A DNA stretch of 64,000 bases. Origin: Lysobacteraceae bacterium SCN 69-320 (GTDB taxonomy: Bacteria; Pseudomonadota; Gammaproteobacteria; Xanthomonadales; Rhodanobacteraceae). This document shows positions 1 through 10,004 of this stretch, piece after piece. The notes under the pieces were generated by a model. That model saw nothing but the letters and a program-made list of their open reading frames with translations. It was not told the DNA's origin and ran no database searches. The stretch lies in NCBI GenBank assembly GCA_001725155.1, contig MEFP01000003.1, positions 62,001-126,000 on the forward strand, in the 5' to 3' direction. Position 1 is the stretch's first letter. Each line of letters begins with the position of its first letter. Both the position numbers and the translations under genes were made by a program.

Positions 1-42
1 CCGGATTTTTCTCTGCCCCGCGAAGCCGGCCCGGGAACAGAA

Positions 43-142
43 CCCCTCCCCTTCAAGGGGGCGAGCGAGCCGCCGCCCAGGACCGCAGGTTCTGGCGTCT
101 CCGAGCGCCCAACGGGCCGGATGGGCTTGGGTGGGGATGGGG
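43..142. repeat. G/C-rich intergenic repeat, copy 1 (split)
   Basis: A short inverted repeat (CCCCTCCCC TTCAA GGGG, 43-61) is followed 65 bases later by TTGGGTGGGGATGGGG (127-142). The same two modules sit fused at 13874-13909 and inverted at 13993-14025, so this is a dispersed intergenic element. It lies just past the trpD stop. Bases 1-209 hold no gene I can support. Confidence 0.5.
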
Positions 143-209
143 TCAGCGCAGCTCGCATCGGAGGCGAGACTTCCGCCCGCCGCGCGACATCGCCGGAAGA
201 CAAGCCGCA

Positions 210-1241
210 CTAGCCGCCCAGCCGCTGCGTCGCGGCGACGAACTGGTCGAGCTTCGCGCGCGCCTCGCCGGTCGCAATGGCCTCGTTGGCCAGCGCGACG
301 CCTTCGGCGATGGAGCCGGCGAGGTTCGCCGCGTACAACGCGGCACCGGCGTTCAGCACGACGATGTCGCGCGCGACGCCAGCCTGGTTGTCCAGCACTT
401 CGAGCACGCGCCGGCTGGATTCGTCGGCATCGGCGACGACGAGCTGGCGCGACGAAGCCATGGCCAGGCCGAACTCTTCGGGATGGATCTCGTACTCGCT
501 GACTTCGCCGTCGCGCAGTTCGCCGACCAGGGTCGCACCGCCCAGCGAGATCTCGTCGAGGCCGTCGCGGCCGTGCACGACCAGCGCGTGCCGCGCGCCG
601 AGCTGCTGCAGCACGCGCACCTGGATGCCGACGAGGTCGGCGTGGAACACGCCCATCAGGATGTTCGGCGCGCCGGCCGGGTTGGTCAGCGGGCCGAGGA
701 TGTTGAACAAGGTGCGCACGCCCATTTCCTTGCGCACCGGCGCGACGACCCTCATGGCCGGGTGGTGATTCGGCGCGAACATGAAGCCGATGCGCGTCTC
801 CTCGAGGCAGGCGGCCACGCGCGCCGCGTCGAGGTCGATGCGCGCACCCAGGGTTTCCAGCACGTCGGCGCTGCCCGAGCGCGAGGACACGCTGCGGTTG
901 CCGTGCTTGGCCACGTGCACGCCGCAGGCGGCGACGACGAACATCGAGGTGGTGGAGATGTTGAAACTGTTGGCGCTGTCGCCGCCGGTGCCGACGATGT
1001 CGACGAAATACGGATAATCCGGCGTGACCACGCGCAGGGACATGGCCCGCATGACCTCGGCTGCGGCGCTGATCTCGCCGACGGTTTCCTTCTTGACGCG
1101 CAGCCCGGTGATGATCGCGGCGACCATGACCGGCGAGACCTCGCCGCGCATGATCTGGCCCATCAGGTCGACCATCTCGTCGTGGAAGATCTCGCGGTGT
1201 TCGATCGTGCGCTGCAGCGCCTGTTGCGGGGTAATCGCCAC
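210..1241 (-). CDS. trpD: anthranilate phosphoribosyltransferase TrpD
   Basis: Transfers the phosphoribosyl group of PRPP to anthranilate, the second step of tryptophan synthesis, in the cytosol. The 343-aa length is normal for the family. The glycine-rich PRPP loop [15 protein letters not shown] (about residues 85-99) and the [15 protein letters not shown] segment (about 112-126) are intact, as is the NPAGAPN region of the anthranilate tunnel. The start is GTG, preceded by CGGAG about 7 nt upstream. trpC would be expected downstream, beyond the left edge. Unlike the usual trpG-trpD arrangement, an opposite-strand gene and a TPR gene lie between trpG and trpD, so trpD probably has its own promoter in the 287-bp gap upstream of its start. 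Confidence 0.97.
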   Translation of the reverse strand: MAITPQQALQRTIEHREIFHDEMVDLMGQIMRGEVSPVMVAAIITGLRVKKETVGEISAAAEVMRAMSLRVVTPDYPYFVDIVGTGGDSANSFNISTTSMFVVAACGVHVAKHGNRSVSSRSGSADVLETLGARIDLDAARVAACLEETRIGFMFAPNHHPAMRVVAPVRKEMGVRTLFNILGPLTNPAGAPNILMGVFHADLVGIQVRVLQQLGARHALVVHGRDGLDEISLGGATLVGELRDGEVSEYEIHPEEFGLAMASSRQLVVADADESSRRVLEVLDNQAGVARDIVVLNAGAALYAANLAGSIAEGVALANEAIATGEARAKLDQFVAATQRLGG

Positions 1242-1528
1242 GGCCGGCTCCGGCGGTTCGGGCCGGCGATGATAAGGAGTCCGCGCGCAAAGGTCAGTGC
1301 AATCCTGGGCATAAGCCGCCGCCGCGGCAGACGGCGAGGTGTGCGGCAGGCGGGCTCGGCCGCACGGCTTCGGCGACCGCGGACACCCATGGTCTTTGAA
1401 TCAAATCAATCCGTTACGGCGATTCCTTCCCGCTTTTGCCCTGTCGCGTGCTTGCGCGCGGCGGCCACGCCTGCCATCTATCGCGCTGTTGCGCCGCCCC
1501 TTGGCGCCCTGTTCCGGGAGAACTGCCC

Positions 1529-2056
1529 ATGTCGTTTCGCTTCGCCGCCGCCAGCCTGCTGCTGATCGCTCCCCTGGCCCAGGCGCACGATCCGCTGCCC
1601 TCCGCCGACTGGTGCCAGCAGGGCAGGCCCGTCCAGGTCGCGGAATTCCGTTTCCAGAAGCCGGCCCTGTTCAGCTATCGCGCCTGCCTGGCCAAGCTCA
1701 CCGGTCGCAACGACGACGCGCCGGGCTGCACCGTGCGCGACGACGCCGAGGCCATCCTCCGCGGCAGCGCCGTGCGCAGCCAGACCATACCGACCCACCA
1801 GTGTCCGGCGCAGACCTGCGGCGAGTTCGACGACGACTACAACGTCGCGCGACGCATGGCCTTCAACCTCTGCAACACCTTCGCCACCGGATTGCCTTCG
1901 CTGACGAGCACCGACAACGGCAGCGTCGTGGCGATCCTGACCGGCCCGTCCACCCTGATCGCGCCGGGCCACCACGCCGACTACACCCTGTCCCAGGGCA
2001 TGACCGGCATCTGCGCGCGCTGCCTGTCGGCCGAAACCGTCAAACCCGACCGCTGA
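1529..2056 (+). CDS. secreted cysteine-containing hypothetical protein
   Basis: Not recognised. The 175-aa product begins with a clear signal peptide (MSFRFAAASLLLIAPLAQA, cleavage near residue 19). The mature part has eight cysteines, including C-x(4)-C and C-x2-C spacing (QCPAQTC, GICARC), which suggests a disulfide-stabilised periplasmic or secreted protein. ATG 1529 was chosen because GGGAG ends 8 nt before it; the frame is open further upstream but that part does not look coding. It lies convergent to the TPR gene and on the opposite strand to trpD and trpG, interrupting the trp gene order. Function unknown. Confidence 0.7.
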   Translation: MSFRFAAASLLLIAPLAQAHDPLPSADWCQQGRPVQVAEFRFQKPALFSYRACLAKLTGRNDDAPGCTVRDDAEAILRGSAVRSQTIPTHQCPAQTCGEFDDDYNVARRMAFNLCNTFATGLPSLTSTDNGSVVAILTGPSTLIAPGHHADYTLSQGMTGICARCLSAETVKPDR

Positions 2057-2119
2057 AGCCGGCGGCGCCTGCCGCAGCGGATCGACACGGGCGTACGACG
2101 GCCCACGGACGCGGCCGGC

Positions 2120-4318
2120 TCAGACCAGCGCGCGCCGGCGCAGGCCGGCCTGCACGGTGTCGACACGGCCGCGCAGCACGTCGCGCTCGGCCGGGTCGAG
2201 CCGGCACTCGGACAGCACGTAGTAGGCCGTGCGCAGCACCTCGCGCCAGCGCGGCTGGCGCGGCAGCCGGGCCAGGCTCAGATAGCGTTCCATCGCGCGA
2301 ACGCGCAGGCGCCCTTCGTCGATCGTCACGCGCCAGACGCGGCTCTTCTCGGCCAGGTCGATGCGCGTGCCGCCGCTGACGCGTTCCCAGATCTCGACCG
2401 CATGGACCATCAGTTCGACGAGTTCGCGCCGCAAGCGTTCGGTGTCGTCCGCCTCGGCCGCCGCCGACGGCGCGATCAGCGCGGAGGCGACCGGCTCGGC
2501 CCCAGCCTCGGGATCGGCAGCCGCTGGCGCACAGTCCGCAGCCCGCCCGGGCATGCCGGCATCGCCGCCGGCCCGCATCAGCTGCAGCACGGCGACGCCG
2601 GTATCGCCGGCGAGTACGCCGAGGCTGGCGTCGACGTCGCCGCCGGCCAGCCGCATACGCAGATGCACCGGGGCATCCTGATCGTCCAGCGCGGATAGCG
2701 CATCCTGCAGCGCGGTGCGCGCCGCCGGTTCGAGATGTTCGCCGAGCGCCGTGCCGAGCAGCGCGCTGCGGCCTGCACCGAGCAGCGCCGCCGCGCGCGT
2801 GGTCACCGCGACCAGCACGCCGGCGGCGTCGATCGCGAGCAGCGCCGCGTCGCTGCGGTCCAGCAGCGCCTGCACGCGCTCGCCGTCGGTGCGCAGCGCC
2901 GCGGCCGCGCGACGGTACTGTTCGGTCTCGGCGGCCAGCTGCGATTCGCGCACGGCGGCCGCGAGCTGGCTGCGCTGGCGCGCGCGCAGGAACAGCCCGG
3001 CCAGCAGCAGCAGCGCGACGACGGCGCAGGCCAGGCCAAGCTGCAGCTGCGTCGTGCGCTGGCGCAACGCCAGCGCGGCAAGGCGATTCTGCGCTTCCAG
3101 TTCGTCGATCGCGCGCTGGCGCTCGGCCATGTCGAACTGCACGCGCAACTGCTCCAGCCGGCGATCGTGCGCGGCGTCGCGCCGGCGCGTGTCGGCCGTG
3201 TGGAATTCCTTCTGCAATGCGTAGGCGCGCGCGAGATCGCCGGCGGCCAGCGCCGCCTCGGCGCTGGCCAGCAGCAGCGGCGCGCGTTCGACGGCGTCGG
3301 CGGGCAGGCGCTGCAGCACCGTATCGAGTTCGCGCCGCGCGGCCGGCAGGTCGCCGTCAGCGCGCAGCAACCGCGCCAGCTGCAGGGCCAGGCCCGGCGA
3401 AGTCGGCTGGTTCAGTTCGGCCGCGAGCTGCTGCGCGCGCGCGATCGCCGTTCGCGCGGTCGCCGTATCGTCGCTGTCGAACGCGAGCGCCGCGGCGCCG
3501 ACCTCGGCGCGCAGTTCGTCGCCCCGCGCGCCGAGGCTGCGAAAACTCGCGATGGCCTGGGCGTAGGCGTCGGCCGCCGCCGCGCGCTCGCCGCTGCGGG
3601 CCAGCACCGCCGCCAGGCTTTCGCGCGTATGCGCCGCATCGCGCGCGCGGCCGCCGCGCTCATGCTCGGCCAGCGCCTCGAGGTAGCGCTTCCGGGCCTC
3701 GGCGGTGTCGCCGAGATCGCTGTAGAGATCGCCGAGGTTGTTGTACAGCGCGCCCAGCTGCGCATCGCCGTCGCGGCGCTTGAGCTCCAGGCTGCTCAGA
3801 TACGCATCCAGCGCGCCGCGATAGTCGCCGATGCGGCGCAGGGCGTTGCCCAGATCGTTCCAGCTCTGCGCGATCGCGGCCTCGTCGGCGTGCGCGGCGG
3901 CCAGCTCGCGCGCCATGCGGAACAGCGGCAGCGCCTCGACGTAGCGTTCCTGGCGATAGGCCAGGATGCCGCGACGGCGGGCGAGCCGGTAGTCGTGCAT
4001 CCAGCGGCCGGCCTCGACCGGCATGGCCGCGACGCGGTCCAGGGTTGCCGCGGCGGCGGCGAAACCGCCGGTGGCGATCTGCGCGTCGCTGCGCCGGAAC
4101 AGCATTTCCTCGGCCAGTTCGCCCTGAACCAGCGGATCGAGCAAGGCATAGGCCGCATCGCAGGCCTCCGCAGCCTCGGCCGGCTGCGGCTGCTGCAGAT
4201 CGCGGCAGCGCGCGACGGCCGCGTCGACCTCGGCCGGCGACGCCGCAACGGCCGCCGCCACGACGGCCAGCATCCCGCAGACCGCTACCGCCGCGCCGAC
4301 CGCGCGCGCGCCGCTCAT
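2120..4318 (-). CDS. membrane-anchored TPR protein with PAS-like and conserved C-terminal region
   Basis: A 732-aa protein whose ATG overlaps the trpG stop (ATGA), so it is co-translated with trpG. It has a signal peptide or anchor (residues 1-25) and TPR-like helical repeats over about 40-400, the clearest being [19 protein letters not shown] and [16 protein letters not shown] coiled segment leads into a transmembrane helix near 425-447 ([20 protein letters not shown]). A PAS-like part follows (about 475-580), then an Ala/Pro linker, then a compact C-terminal region (about 625-732) with [16 protein letters not shown] and [15 protein letters not shown]. No kinase, cyclase or HTH motif is visible. 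The layout resembles TPR-type sensory membrane proteins. The function and the reason for its coupling to trpG are unknown. Confidence 0.75.
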   Translation of the reverse strand: MSGARAVGAAVAVCGMLAVVAAAVAASPAEVDAAVARCRDLQQPQPAEAAEACDAAYALLDPLVQGELAEEMLFRRSDAQIATGGFAAAAATLDRVAAMPVEAGRWMHDYRLARRRGILAYRQERYVEALPLFRMARELAAAHADEAAIAQSWNDLGNALRRIGDYRGALDAYLSSLELKRRDGDAQLGALYNNLGDLYSDLGDTAEARKRYLEALAEHERGGRARDAAHTRESLAAVLARSGERAAAADAYAQAIASFRSLGARGDELRAEVGAAALAFDSDDTATARTAIARAQQLAAELNQPTSPGLALQLARLLRADGDLPAARRELDTVLQRLPADAVERAPLLLASAEAALAAGDLARAYALQKEFHTADTRRRDAAHDRRLEQLRVQFDMAERQRAIDELEAQNRLAALALRQRTTQLQLGLACAVVALLLLAGLFLRARQRSQLAAAVRESQLAAETEQYRRAAAALRTDGERVQALLDRSDAALLAIDAAGVLVAVTTRAAALLGAGRSALLGTALGEHLEPAARTALQDALSALDDQDAPVHLRMRLAGGDVDASLGVLAGDTGVAVLQLMRAGGDAGMPGRAADCAPAAADPEAGAEPVASALIAPSAAAEADDTERLRRELVELMVHAVEIWERVSGGTRIDLAEKSRVWRVTIDEGRLRVRAMERYLSLARLPRQPRWREVLRTAYYVLSECRLDPAERDVLRGRVDTVQAGLRRRALV

Positions 4319-4893
4319 GCGGCGAGGAAATTCGCGAGCAGACGATGTCCGTGCTGGGTCAGGATGGATTCCGGATGGAACTGCACACCCTCCACGCGCA
4401 GCTCGCGATGGCGCAGGCCCATGATCTCGTCGAGCGTGCCGTCGGCCTGCTCGGTCCAGGCGGTGGCTTCCAGGCAATCCGGCAGCGAGGTCTTTTCCAC
4501 CACCAGCGAGTGATAGCGCGTGGCCTCGAACGGATCCGGCAGCTCGCGGAACACGCCCTGCCCCGCATGGCGTATCGGCGAGGTCTTGCCGTGCATGATC
4601 TGCGCGGCGCGCACGACCTTGCCGCCGAACGCCTGGCCGATGGCCTGATGGCCGAGGCAGACGCCGAAGATCGGAATGCGACCGGCCAGATCGCGCAGCA
4701 GCTGCAGCGAGATGCCGGCCTCGTTCGGCGTGCATGGCCCCGGCGAGATCACGATGTGGCTGGGCTGCGCCGCAGCCACCTGCTCCACGCTCCATTCGTC
4801 GTTGCGCACCACCTTGACCTCGCAGCCCAGCTCGCCGAGGTACTGCACGAGATTCCAGGTGAAGCTGTCGTAGTTGTCGATCATCAGCAGCAC
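4315..4893 (-). CDS. trpG: anthranilate synthase component II (glutamine amidotransferase) TrpG
   Basis: Hydrolyses glutamine and passes ammonia to TrpE for anthranilate synthesis; in many bacteria the same subunit also serves PabB. It is 192 aa, normal length, with all class I amidotransferase motifs: [11 protein letters not shown], the nucleophile in [12 protein letters not shown] (about C79), and the His/Glu pair in [10 protein letters not shown]. The frame opens with GTG at 4893; an internal ATG three codons later (4884) is equally possible. Its stop overlaps the start of the downstream TPR gene by 4 nt. trpE is 5 kb away on the same strand, separated by a divergent VIT/VWA gene. Confidence 0.96.
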   Translation of the reverse strand: MLLMIDNYDSFTWNLVQYLGELGCEVKVVRNDEWSVEQVAAAQPSHIVISPGPCTPNEAGISLQLLRDLAGRIPIFGVCLGHQAIGQAFGGKVVRAAQIMHGKTSPIRHAGQGVFRELPDPFEATRYHSLVVEKTSLPDCLEATAWTEQADGTLDEIMGLRHRELRVEGVQFHPESILTQHGHRLLANFLAA

Positions 4894-5159
4894 AACGCAC
4901 CCGCCTGCAATAAGTGTCCGGATCCTGCCGCGGCCGGGCCGCGAACCGGCAAGGCTATGCGCGCGGCGGTGGCGCAGGCAAATGAATTCGGCCGGCGCCG
5001 CGGGCCAGCCCCGGTACAGCCGCGCCGCGGCAGGCTCCGCAACGATGTCACGGTCGCGCCGGGGGAGCGGGACCCGACCCGGTGCGCGATCCCTGCGCGC
5101 CTGCCCCCGCCCCGGCGCCGTTCCCGTTCCCGCAACACCGCCCGCCGAGGATCACGCGC

Positions 5160-8100
5160 ATGAAGACGCCGTGGAAGGCCTGTACCGCCGTCGCCCTGCT
5201 GTTCAGCGGCGCCGCCATCGCCCGCACGCCGGTACCGCCGCCGACACCGCCGCCATCACGGCCACCGCAGGTGTGGGTCGACCCGGCGCTGCAGCTCGAA
5301 CCGATACGTCTGCAGGACGTCGCGATCGACATCCGCATCCGGGGTTTCGTCGCCAGCACGCGGCTCGATCTGACCTTCCACAACCCCAATCCGCGCGTGC
5401 TCGAAGGCGAGTTCGTGTTTCCGCTGGCCGAGGGCCAGAGCATCACCGGCTATGCGCTGGAAGTCGAAGGCAAGCTGCGCGAAGGCGTCGTCGTCGAGAA
5501 GCAGACCGCGCGCGAGGCTTACGAGACCACGACCCGCCGCGGCATCGACCCGGGCCTGGCCGAACTGACCCAGGGCAACGTATTCCGCACGCGGCTGTAT
5601 CCGCTGCCGCCCCAGGGCGACAAGCGCGTGCGCCTCGAGTTCGACCAGCCGCTGCTCGACGGCGGTGCGGTCTATCGCTACCGGCTGCCGCTGGCCTTCG
5701 ACACGCCGCTGCAGCATTTCCGCGTGCATGCCGAGGCGCTGCGCGGCGACGCGGCGCCGGCCGCGACCGGCGCCCTCGCACTGAGCTTCGCGCGCGGGCA
5801 GGAAAACTTCGTCGCCGACCTCGTGCGCGAGAACTTCCGCCCCGAGCACGAGCTCGCCTTCGACCTGCCCAAGCCGGCCGCTCCCGTGACCGTGTTCAGC
5901 ATTGCCGATCGCGAAGATACGCAGTGGCGCCGCTTCGCCGCGCAGGTGCAGTCCGCTCCACCGGCACCGCGGAAAGCGGCGACGGCGCCGCGGCGCGTCG
6001 CCGTGTTCTACGATGCCTCCGGCAGCGCGGCGATGCGCCAGCGCGATCGCGAACTCGCGTTCCTGCAGTCCTGGCTGGCCCGGCTGGTCACGGTCGACGT
6101 CGACCTGATCGCGTTCCGCAACGAAGCCGATCCGCCGCAGCACTTCACGATCCGCAACGGCGACAGCACGGCGCTGCGCGCGGCGATCCAGGCACTGCCG
6201 CTGGACGGCGCAAGCGCCTACGGCGCGCTGCACCCGGAGCTGGCCGCCGGCGCCGATTTCGTGCTCGTCATCGGCGACGGCCTGAGCAACTTCGGCGACG
6301 GCGAGCCGGCCTGGCCGGCCGGCGAACACGCGCCGCGGCTGGTCTTCGCGCATGCGGCGCAGATCGTCGACACGGCGCGCCTGGCGCGCTGGGCCAGGCG
6401 CGGCGGCGGTCAGGTGCTGAATCTGCTCGCCGTGAAGGACTCGATCGCGCAGGCGCAGCTCGAACGCCGCCCCTGGGTTCTGCAGTCCGCGCAGGTCGTG
6501 CACGGGCAATGCGCCGACCTCGCGCCGAGCGCGCCGCAGCCGGCCGGCAACGCGTTCACCGTGTACGGCCGCTGCAGCGCCGACGCGGAACTCGAACTGC
6601 GCTTCGGCGACGGCGACGGCGCCAGCCTGTTGCGCCGCCTGAAACCCGGCGTCGGCAAACCGCTCGACACCGAGCGAGGCGCCTTCGTCGAACGCCTCTG
6701 GGCGACGGCGCGCATTGCCGATCTCGACGACCAGCCGCAGCGCGACCGCGCTGCCATCGTCGCCTTGTCCAAGACCTACGGCGTCGTGACCCGCGACACC
6801 TCAATGCTCGTGCTCGACCGCATCGACGACTATCTGAGGTACGGCGTGGAGCCGCATGAAGCGGATCTGGCCGCGGAGTACCGCCGCCGGCACGCCGTCG
6901 GCTATGCGGCCAGCGAGACCGCCGAGCGCGATCTGCATCGCGGCCGCGTGATGGTCGGCTGGCAGAGTTTTCGCAACTGGCACGAGCGCGAACATGCCTG
7001 GCTGGACAGCCTGCTGGCGCCGGCCGCTGCGCTCGAGGTCCTGCGCTGGCAAGGCACGCCGGCGCTGAGCGACGACAAGGCCGCGCTGGAGCAGGCGCGC
7101 GCGCTGGCCGGACGCTCGGCGGCACTGGCCGGACGCTGGCCATCCGACGCGAAGGACCCGCAGCGTCGCGCGGCCTGGGAACGCGAAGCGACGACACTGA
7201 TGCTGGAGCTCGACACCTTGCGCCAGCAGCGCCTGGCCCGCGCGCCCGAATCGGACGCGATCACGTCGCCGCGGCGCGAAGAGCCGCCGCCTGCACGGCC
7301 GGCGCGCATCGCCGTGACAGGTTCGCGCAGGCGCGGGGACGTCCGCGGTGCGCCACCGCCGCCCGCCGATATCGTCGTCGAGGAAGGCACAGCGCTGTCC
7401 ATGCCTGCGCCGGAGGCAAAAGCCATTGCCATCGCCAACGACGCGGCCGCCGCAACATCCGAGAACGACGCGCGCAGCGATGCCGCCAGGTCCACCGTGG
7501 CCATCACCTTGCGAGACTGGGATCCGGACATGCCCTACCTCGCGCGCCTGCGCGCGGCGCCGGACCCGTACGCGGCCTATCTGCAGGAGCGGCGCATGCA
7601 GGCGCTGACACCGGCGTTCTTCCTCGACTGCGCCGACTATTTCCGCAACGAGGCCAAGGACGCGCGCCTGGCGCTGCGCGTGCTGTCGAATCTGGCCGAG
7701 ATCGACGTCGAGAGCGCGCCGCTATTGCGCGTGCTCGCCTATCGGCTGCAGCAGTGGAACCGTTTGGACCTGGCCGTGCCGCTGTTCGAGCAGGCCCTGT
7801 TGCTGCGCGGCGAGGAGCCGCAGAGCCGCCGCGACCTGGCCCTGGCCCTGTCGCGCCGTGAACGGCCCGACCATGCCCGCGCCGTGCGCCTGCTCGCGGA
7901 AATCGTCGATCGCTCCTGGGATGCGCGCTTTCCCGAAATCGAGGTCATCGCCCTGCACGAGCTCGGCGACGTACTCGCCCGCGCGCCGGCCGCGCAGCGG
8001 CCCGAACTCGACGCCCTGGTCACCGGGCTTGGCATCGACAAGACCCTGCTGCAGCCGCTGCCGACGGATCTGCGCGTCGTGCTCGGCTGGGACGCCGACA

Positions 8101-8438
8101 ACGTCGACATCGACCTCTGGGTCGTCGATCCGCTAGGCGAGGTCGCAATCTTCCGCAATCCGCGCACCGCGACCGGCGGTCACCTGAGCCGCGACTTCGT
8201 CGACGGCTACGGCCCCGAAGTGTTCACGATACGCCGGCCGATTCCGGGCACCTACGTGGTCAAGACGCACTACTACGCCAACCACGCGCAGAAGGTGCTC
8301 GGCCCGGTCACCTTGCAGCTGGAATTCCTGACTCACTTCGCCGGCGGCGACAGCCGGCGCGAAACGGTGACGCGCCGTCTCGACAAGGCCGACGGCGAAA
8401 TCGAGATCGGCCGCTTCACGGTCGGAACGCAGCCGTAG
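5160..8438 (+). CDS. large secreted VIT / von Willebrand A / DUF2135 protein
   Basis: A 1,092-aa exported protein with a signal peptide (MKTPWKACTAVALLFSGAAIA). Next comes a VIT (vault/inter-alpha-trypsin) domain at about 35-170 (GFVASTRLDLTFHNPNPRVL, EGEFVFPLAEGQ). A VWA-like domain at about 275-420 keeps an incomplete metal-site motif (FYDASGSAAM, D285). The C-terminal DUF2135 domain at about 975-1080 has LGWDADNVDIDLWVVDP and PIPGTYVVKTHYYAN. The middle contains low-complexity Pro/Ala stretches and TPR-like helices (about 800-960). ATG 5160 was chosen because it opens the signal peptide and follows GAGG. Unlike the VIT/VWA protein at 17.2 kb it ends without a hydrophobic sorting tail, so it is not an obvious sortase substrate. 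Likely a secreted or surface protein-binding factor; the role is unknown. Confidence 0.85.
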   Translation: MKTPWKACTAVALLFSGAAIARTPVPPPTPPPSRPPQVWVDPALQLEPIRLQDVAIDIRIRGFVASTRLDLTFHNPNPRVLEGEFVFPLAEGQSITGYALEVEGKLREGVVVEKQTAREAYETTTRRGIDPGLAELTQGNVFRTRLYPLPPQGDKRVRLEFDQPLLDGGAVYRYRLPLAFDTPLQHFRVHAEALRGDAAPAATGALALSFARGQENFVADLVRENFRPEHELAFDLPKPAAPVTVFSIADREDTQWRRFAAQVQSAPPAPRKAATAPRRVAVFYDASGSAAMRQRDRELAFLQSWLARLVTVDVDLIAFRNEADPPQHFTIRNGDSTALRAAIQALPLDGASAYGALHPELAAGADFVLVIGDGLSNFGDGEPAWPAGEHAPRLVFAHAAQIVDTARLARWARRGGGQVLNLLAVKDSIAQAQLERRPWVLQSAQVVHGQCADLAPSAPQPAGNAFTVYGRCSADAELELRFGDGDGASLLRRLKPGVGKPLDTERGAFVERLWATARIADLDDQPQRDRAAIVALSKTYGVVTRDTSMLVLDRIDDYLRYGVEPHEADLAAEYRRRHAVGYAASETAERDLHRGRVMVGWQSFRNWHEREHAWLDSLLAPAAALEVLRWQGTPALSDDKAALEQARALAGRSAALAGRWPSDAKDPQRRAAWEREATTLMLELDTLRQQRLARAPESDAITSPRREEPPPARPARIAVTGSRRRGDVRGAPPPPADIVVEEGTALSMPAPEAKAIAIANDAAAATSENDARSDAARSTVAITLRDWDPDMPYLARLRAAPDPYAAYLQERRMQALTPAFFLDCADYFRNEAKDARLALRVLSNLAEIDVESAPLLRVLAYRLQQWNRLDLAVPLFEQALLLRGEEPQSRRDLALALSRRERPDHARAVRLLAEIVDRSWDARFPEIEVIALHELGDVLARAPAAQRPELDALVTGLGIDKTLLQPLPTDLRVVLGWDADNVDIDLWVVDPLGEVAIFRNPRTATGGHLSRDFVDGYGPEVFTIRRPIPGTYVVKTHYYANHAQKVLGPVTLQLEFLTHFAGGDSRRETVTRRLDKADGEIEIGRFTVGTQP

Positions 8439-8493
8439 CGGCAGCACCGTTCACGGCTTCACGCCCGGGCACACCCGCACGCAGCGCCGTTCA

Positions 8494-8519
8494 CCCCTCT
8501 CCTCTCGCGGGAGAGGGGG
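8494..8519. repeat. intergenic inverted repeat, related to the G/C repeat family
   Basis: CCCCTCTCCT CTCGCG GGAGAGGGG forms a 9-10 bp hairpin directly after the VIT/VWA/DUF2135 gene. It could also act as its transcription end, although no T-tract follows. It resembles, but is not identical to, the elements at 43, 13874 and 13993. Confidence 0.4.
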
Positions 8520-8695
8520 CGAGAGCCAGAGGGCTTCCGGGGCAGAATCAACGTTGAATTTTCGACGCAATATTCAAAATCCGGGAAATTGCGAAGACCC
8601 GGGAAGTTGCGCCTCCGCGACGCATCGTTTCCGCAACCGGCGGGAAGTGAACGGTGGCGCCGCTGCGCAAGAACCTGGCCGCGGCCACTGCCAAC

Positions 8696-9703
8696 TCAAA
8701 CGACGCGCCGCGGAAACAATGCCGACAGACGCTGAGGCAAGGTCTGCAACGGCAGTCCGGCATCCGTTTCGCCCATTGCCGCAAACTCCGGCGCGACGGC
8801 CTTCGCGGCGCGCTCTTTCGCCAGCGCACGGCGCGCAGCGAGATGGACGACGGCATCGGCCGCAGCCGACGCCGCTTCGGCGTCGGCATCGGCTGCGGCG
8901 AGCCGCTCCGCAACACGTGCACGCGTGGTCAGGTCGGCCGGCAATGCCGCAAGACGCGGCTGCGGACGCCGCGGCGGACCTGTACGCACGAGCCGGTCGG
9001 AAATGTCGCCGGCCGGCAGGGTGGACAGCACCTGGGCAATGCTGGCCAGGTCATCGAGCAGGAAGAACACGATTTCGCCTGCCTCATGCACGACGCGTGC
9101 GCCGAACGCGAGCGAGACCGCATGCAGCGCGCCGTCGCGCGGCGCCCACCACAGCGCCTTGCGCGCGCCGTTGCGCCGGCCGAATTCACCGAGCGGCTTG
9201 AGCAGTTGCTTCAGCGGCGCGAAACCGCGCCGATAGCGCACGTCCAGGCCGAGTTCGTGCAGCACCAGCAGCGGCCGTTCGGCAAGCAGCCGGCCCAGCA
9301 ACGTCCAGGCTTCGCCGGGCACGCCGGCCAGGGACAGGTTGCCGCGCAAGGTATCCAGCGCATCGGCCGGCGACAGCACCGCCGCCCAGGCATAGCCGCC
9401 GACGCTGCCCTTGCCGGCAGTCAGCACGACGGCGCAGGCGCAGGTGCTCATCTCGCGCGCGAGACGCCGCCGCACTTCGGCCGCGGTCAGCGCCGGCGCT
9501 GCCGGGACGACCGGCGTCGCGGCAGCAGCGAGTTCGCCTATCGCGTCCGCATGGCCGCGGTGATCCAGCGCGGCGAAGTTCGCATGCACGCCGGCCGAAC
9601 GCGGCGACTCCTGCACGGCCATGCCGCGCAGGCGCCAGGCCTGCCAGCGCCAGAACAGGCGGTTGCGCAGATTCGAGGCCGCAGCGGCCTTTGACATGGA
9701 CAC
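8696..9703 (-). CDS. uncharacterised protein, possibly with an acyltransferase-like fold
   Basis: Not confidently recognised. The 335-aa product has a basic, Trp-rich N-terminus (RNRLFWRWQAWRLRG). The central part (about 85-225) alternates hydrophobic strands and helices, with LHELGLDVRYRRGFAPLKQL and ALHAVSLAFGARVVHEAGE. That pattern is reminiscent of the GNAT N-acyltransferase fold, but this is only a visual impression. The C-terminal 100 residues are Ala-rich helix. GTG 9703 is preceded by GGGAG with 6-nt spacing; ATG 9697 is the alternative. It lies downstream of trpE on the same strand but 300 bp away, so it is probably transcribed separately. The flanks on both sides are unusually AT-rich for this genome. 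Confidence 0.6.
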   Translation of the reverse strand: MSMSKAAAASNLRNRLFWRWQAWRLRGMAVQESPRSAGVHANFAALDHRGHADAIGELAAAATPVVPAAPALTAAEVRRRLAREMSTCACAVVLTAGKGSVGGYAWAAVLSPADALDTLRGNLSLAGVPGEAWTLLGRLLAERPLLVLHELGLDVRYRRGFAPLKQLLKPLGEFGRRNGARKALWWAPRDGALHAVSLAFGARVVHEAGEIVFFLLDDLASIAQVLSTLPAGDISDRLVRTGPPRRPQPRLAALPADLTTRARVAERLAAADADAEAASAAADAVVHLAARRALAKERAAKAVAPEFAAMGETDAGLPLQTLPQRLSALFPRRVV

Positions 9704-10004
9704 GGAAATCTCCCGGCGACGCGATCGGCGGGCATGGTCGGAGGCGCGCGCGGCAGAAGCCAGTCAACAATCGTGGCGACGCCGTTTTTTTGCAAAGCGC
9801 CACAATTGCGCCGGACAAACGACGAATCGCTTACGCGAAATTTCTACTTTCCTGAGGGAAATCCCCGTTGCTGCCGCGGCCGCTTCATGCGCCGGCTACG
9901 CTGCAGGCGCCTGGCCGGACGGCGGCCGATCGCGACGCGCCGACAGCGGCCAGCCCTGCGCGCCCGAAGCGCGCGGCACGCGCCCCCGGTGCGGCCGCGG
10001 CGCT
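9704..10004. other. 301-bp intergenic region downstream of trpE
   Basis: No gene is seen. Bases about 9780-9860 form an AT-rich island with a T7 run (9784-9790). That is the likely place for the promoter of the 335-aa minus-strand gene, but no convincing -35/-10 pair stands out. No trpE terminator with a T-tract was found. Confidence 0.4.

Noticed and set aside
2120..4900. One 926-codon frame that seems to join trpG and the TPR gene
   Set aside because: The part overlapping trpG is its wrong frame. The true TPR protein starts at the ATGA overlap (4318) with its own signal peptide.
7300..7335. VTGSRRRGD in the VIT/VWA/DUF2135 protein resembling the start of a TonB-dependent receptor plug
   Set aside because: A short similarity (IAVTGSR) only; no TonB box, plug or barrel follows.
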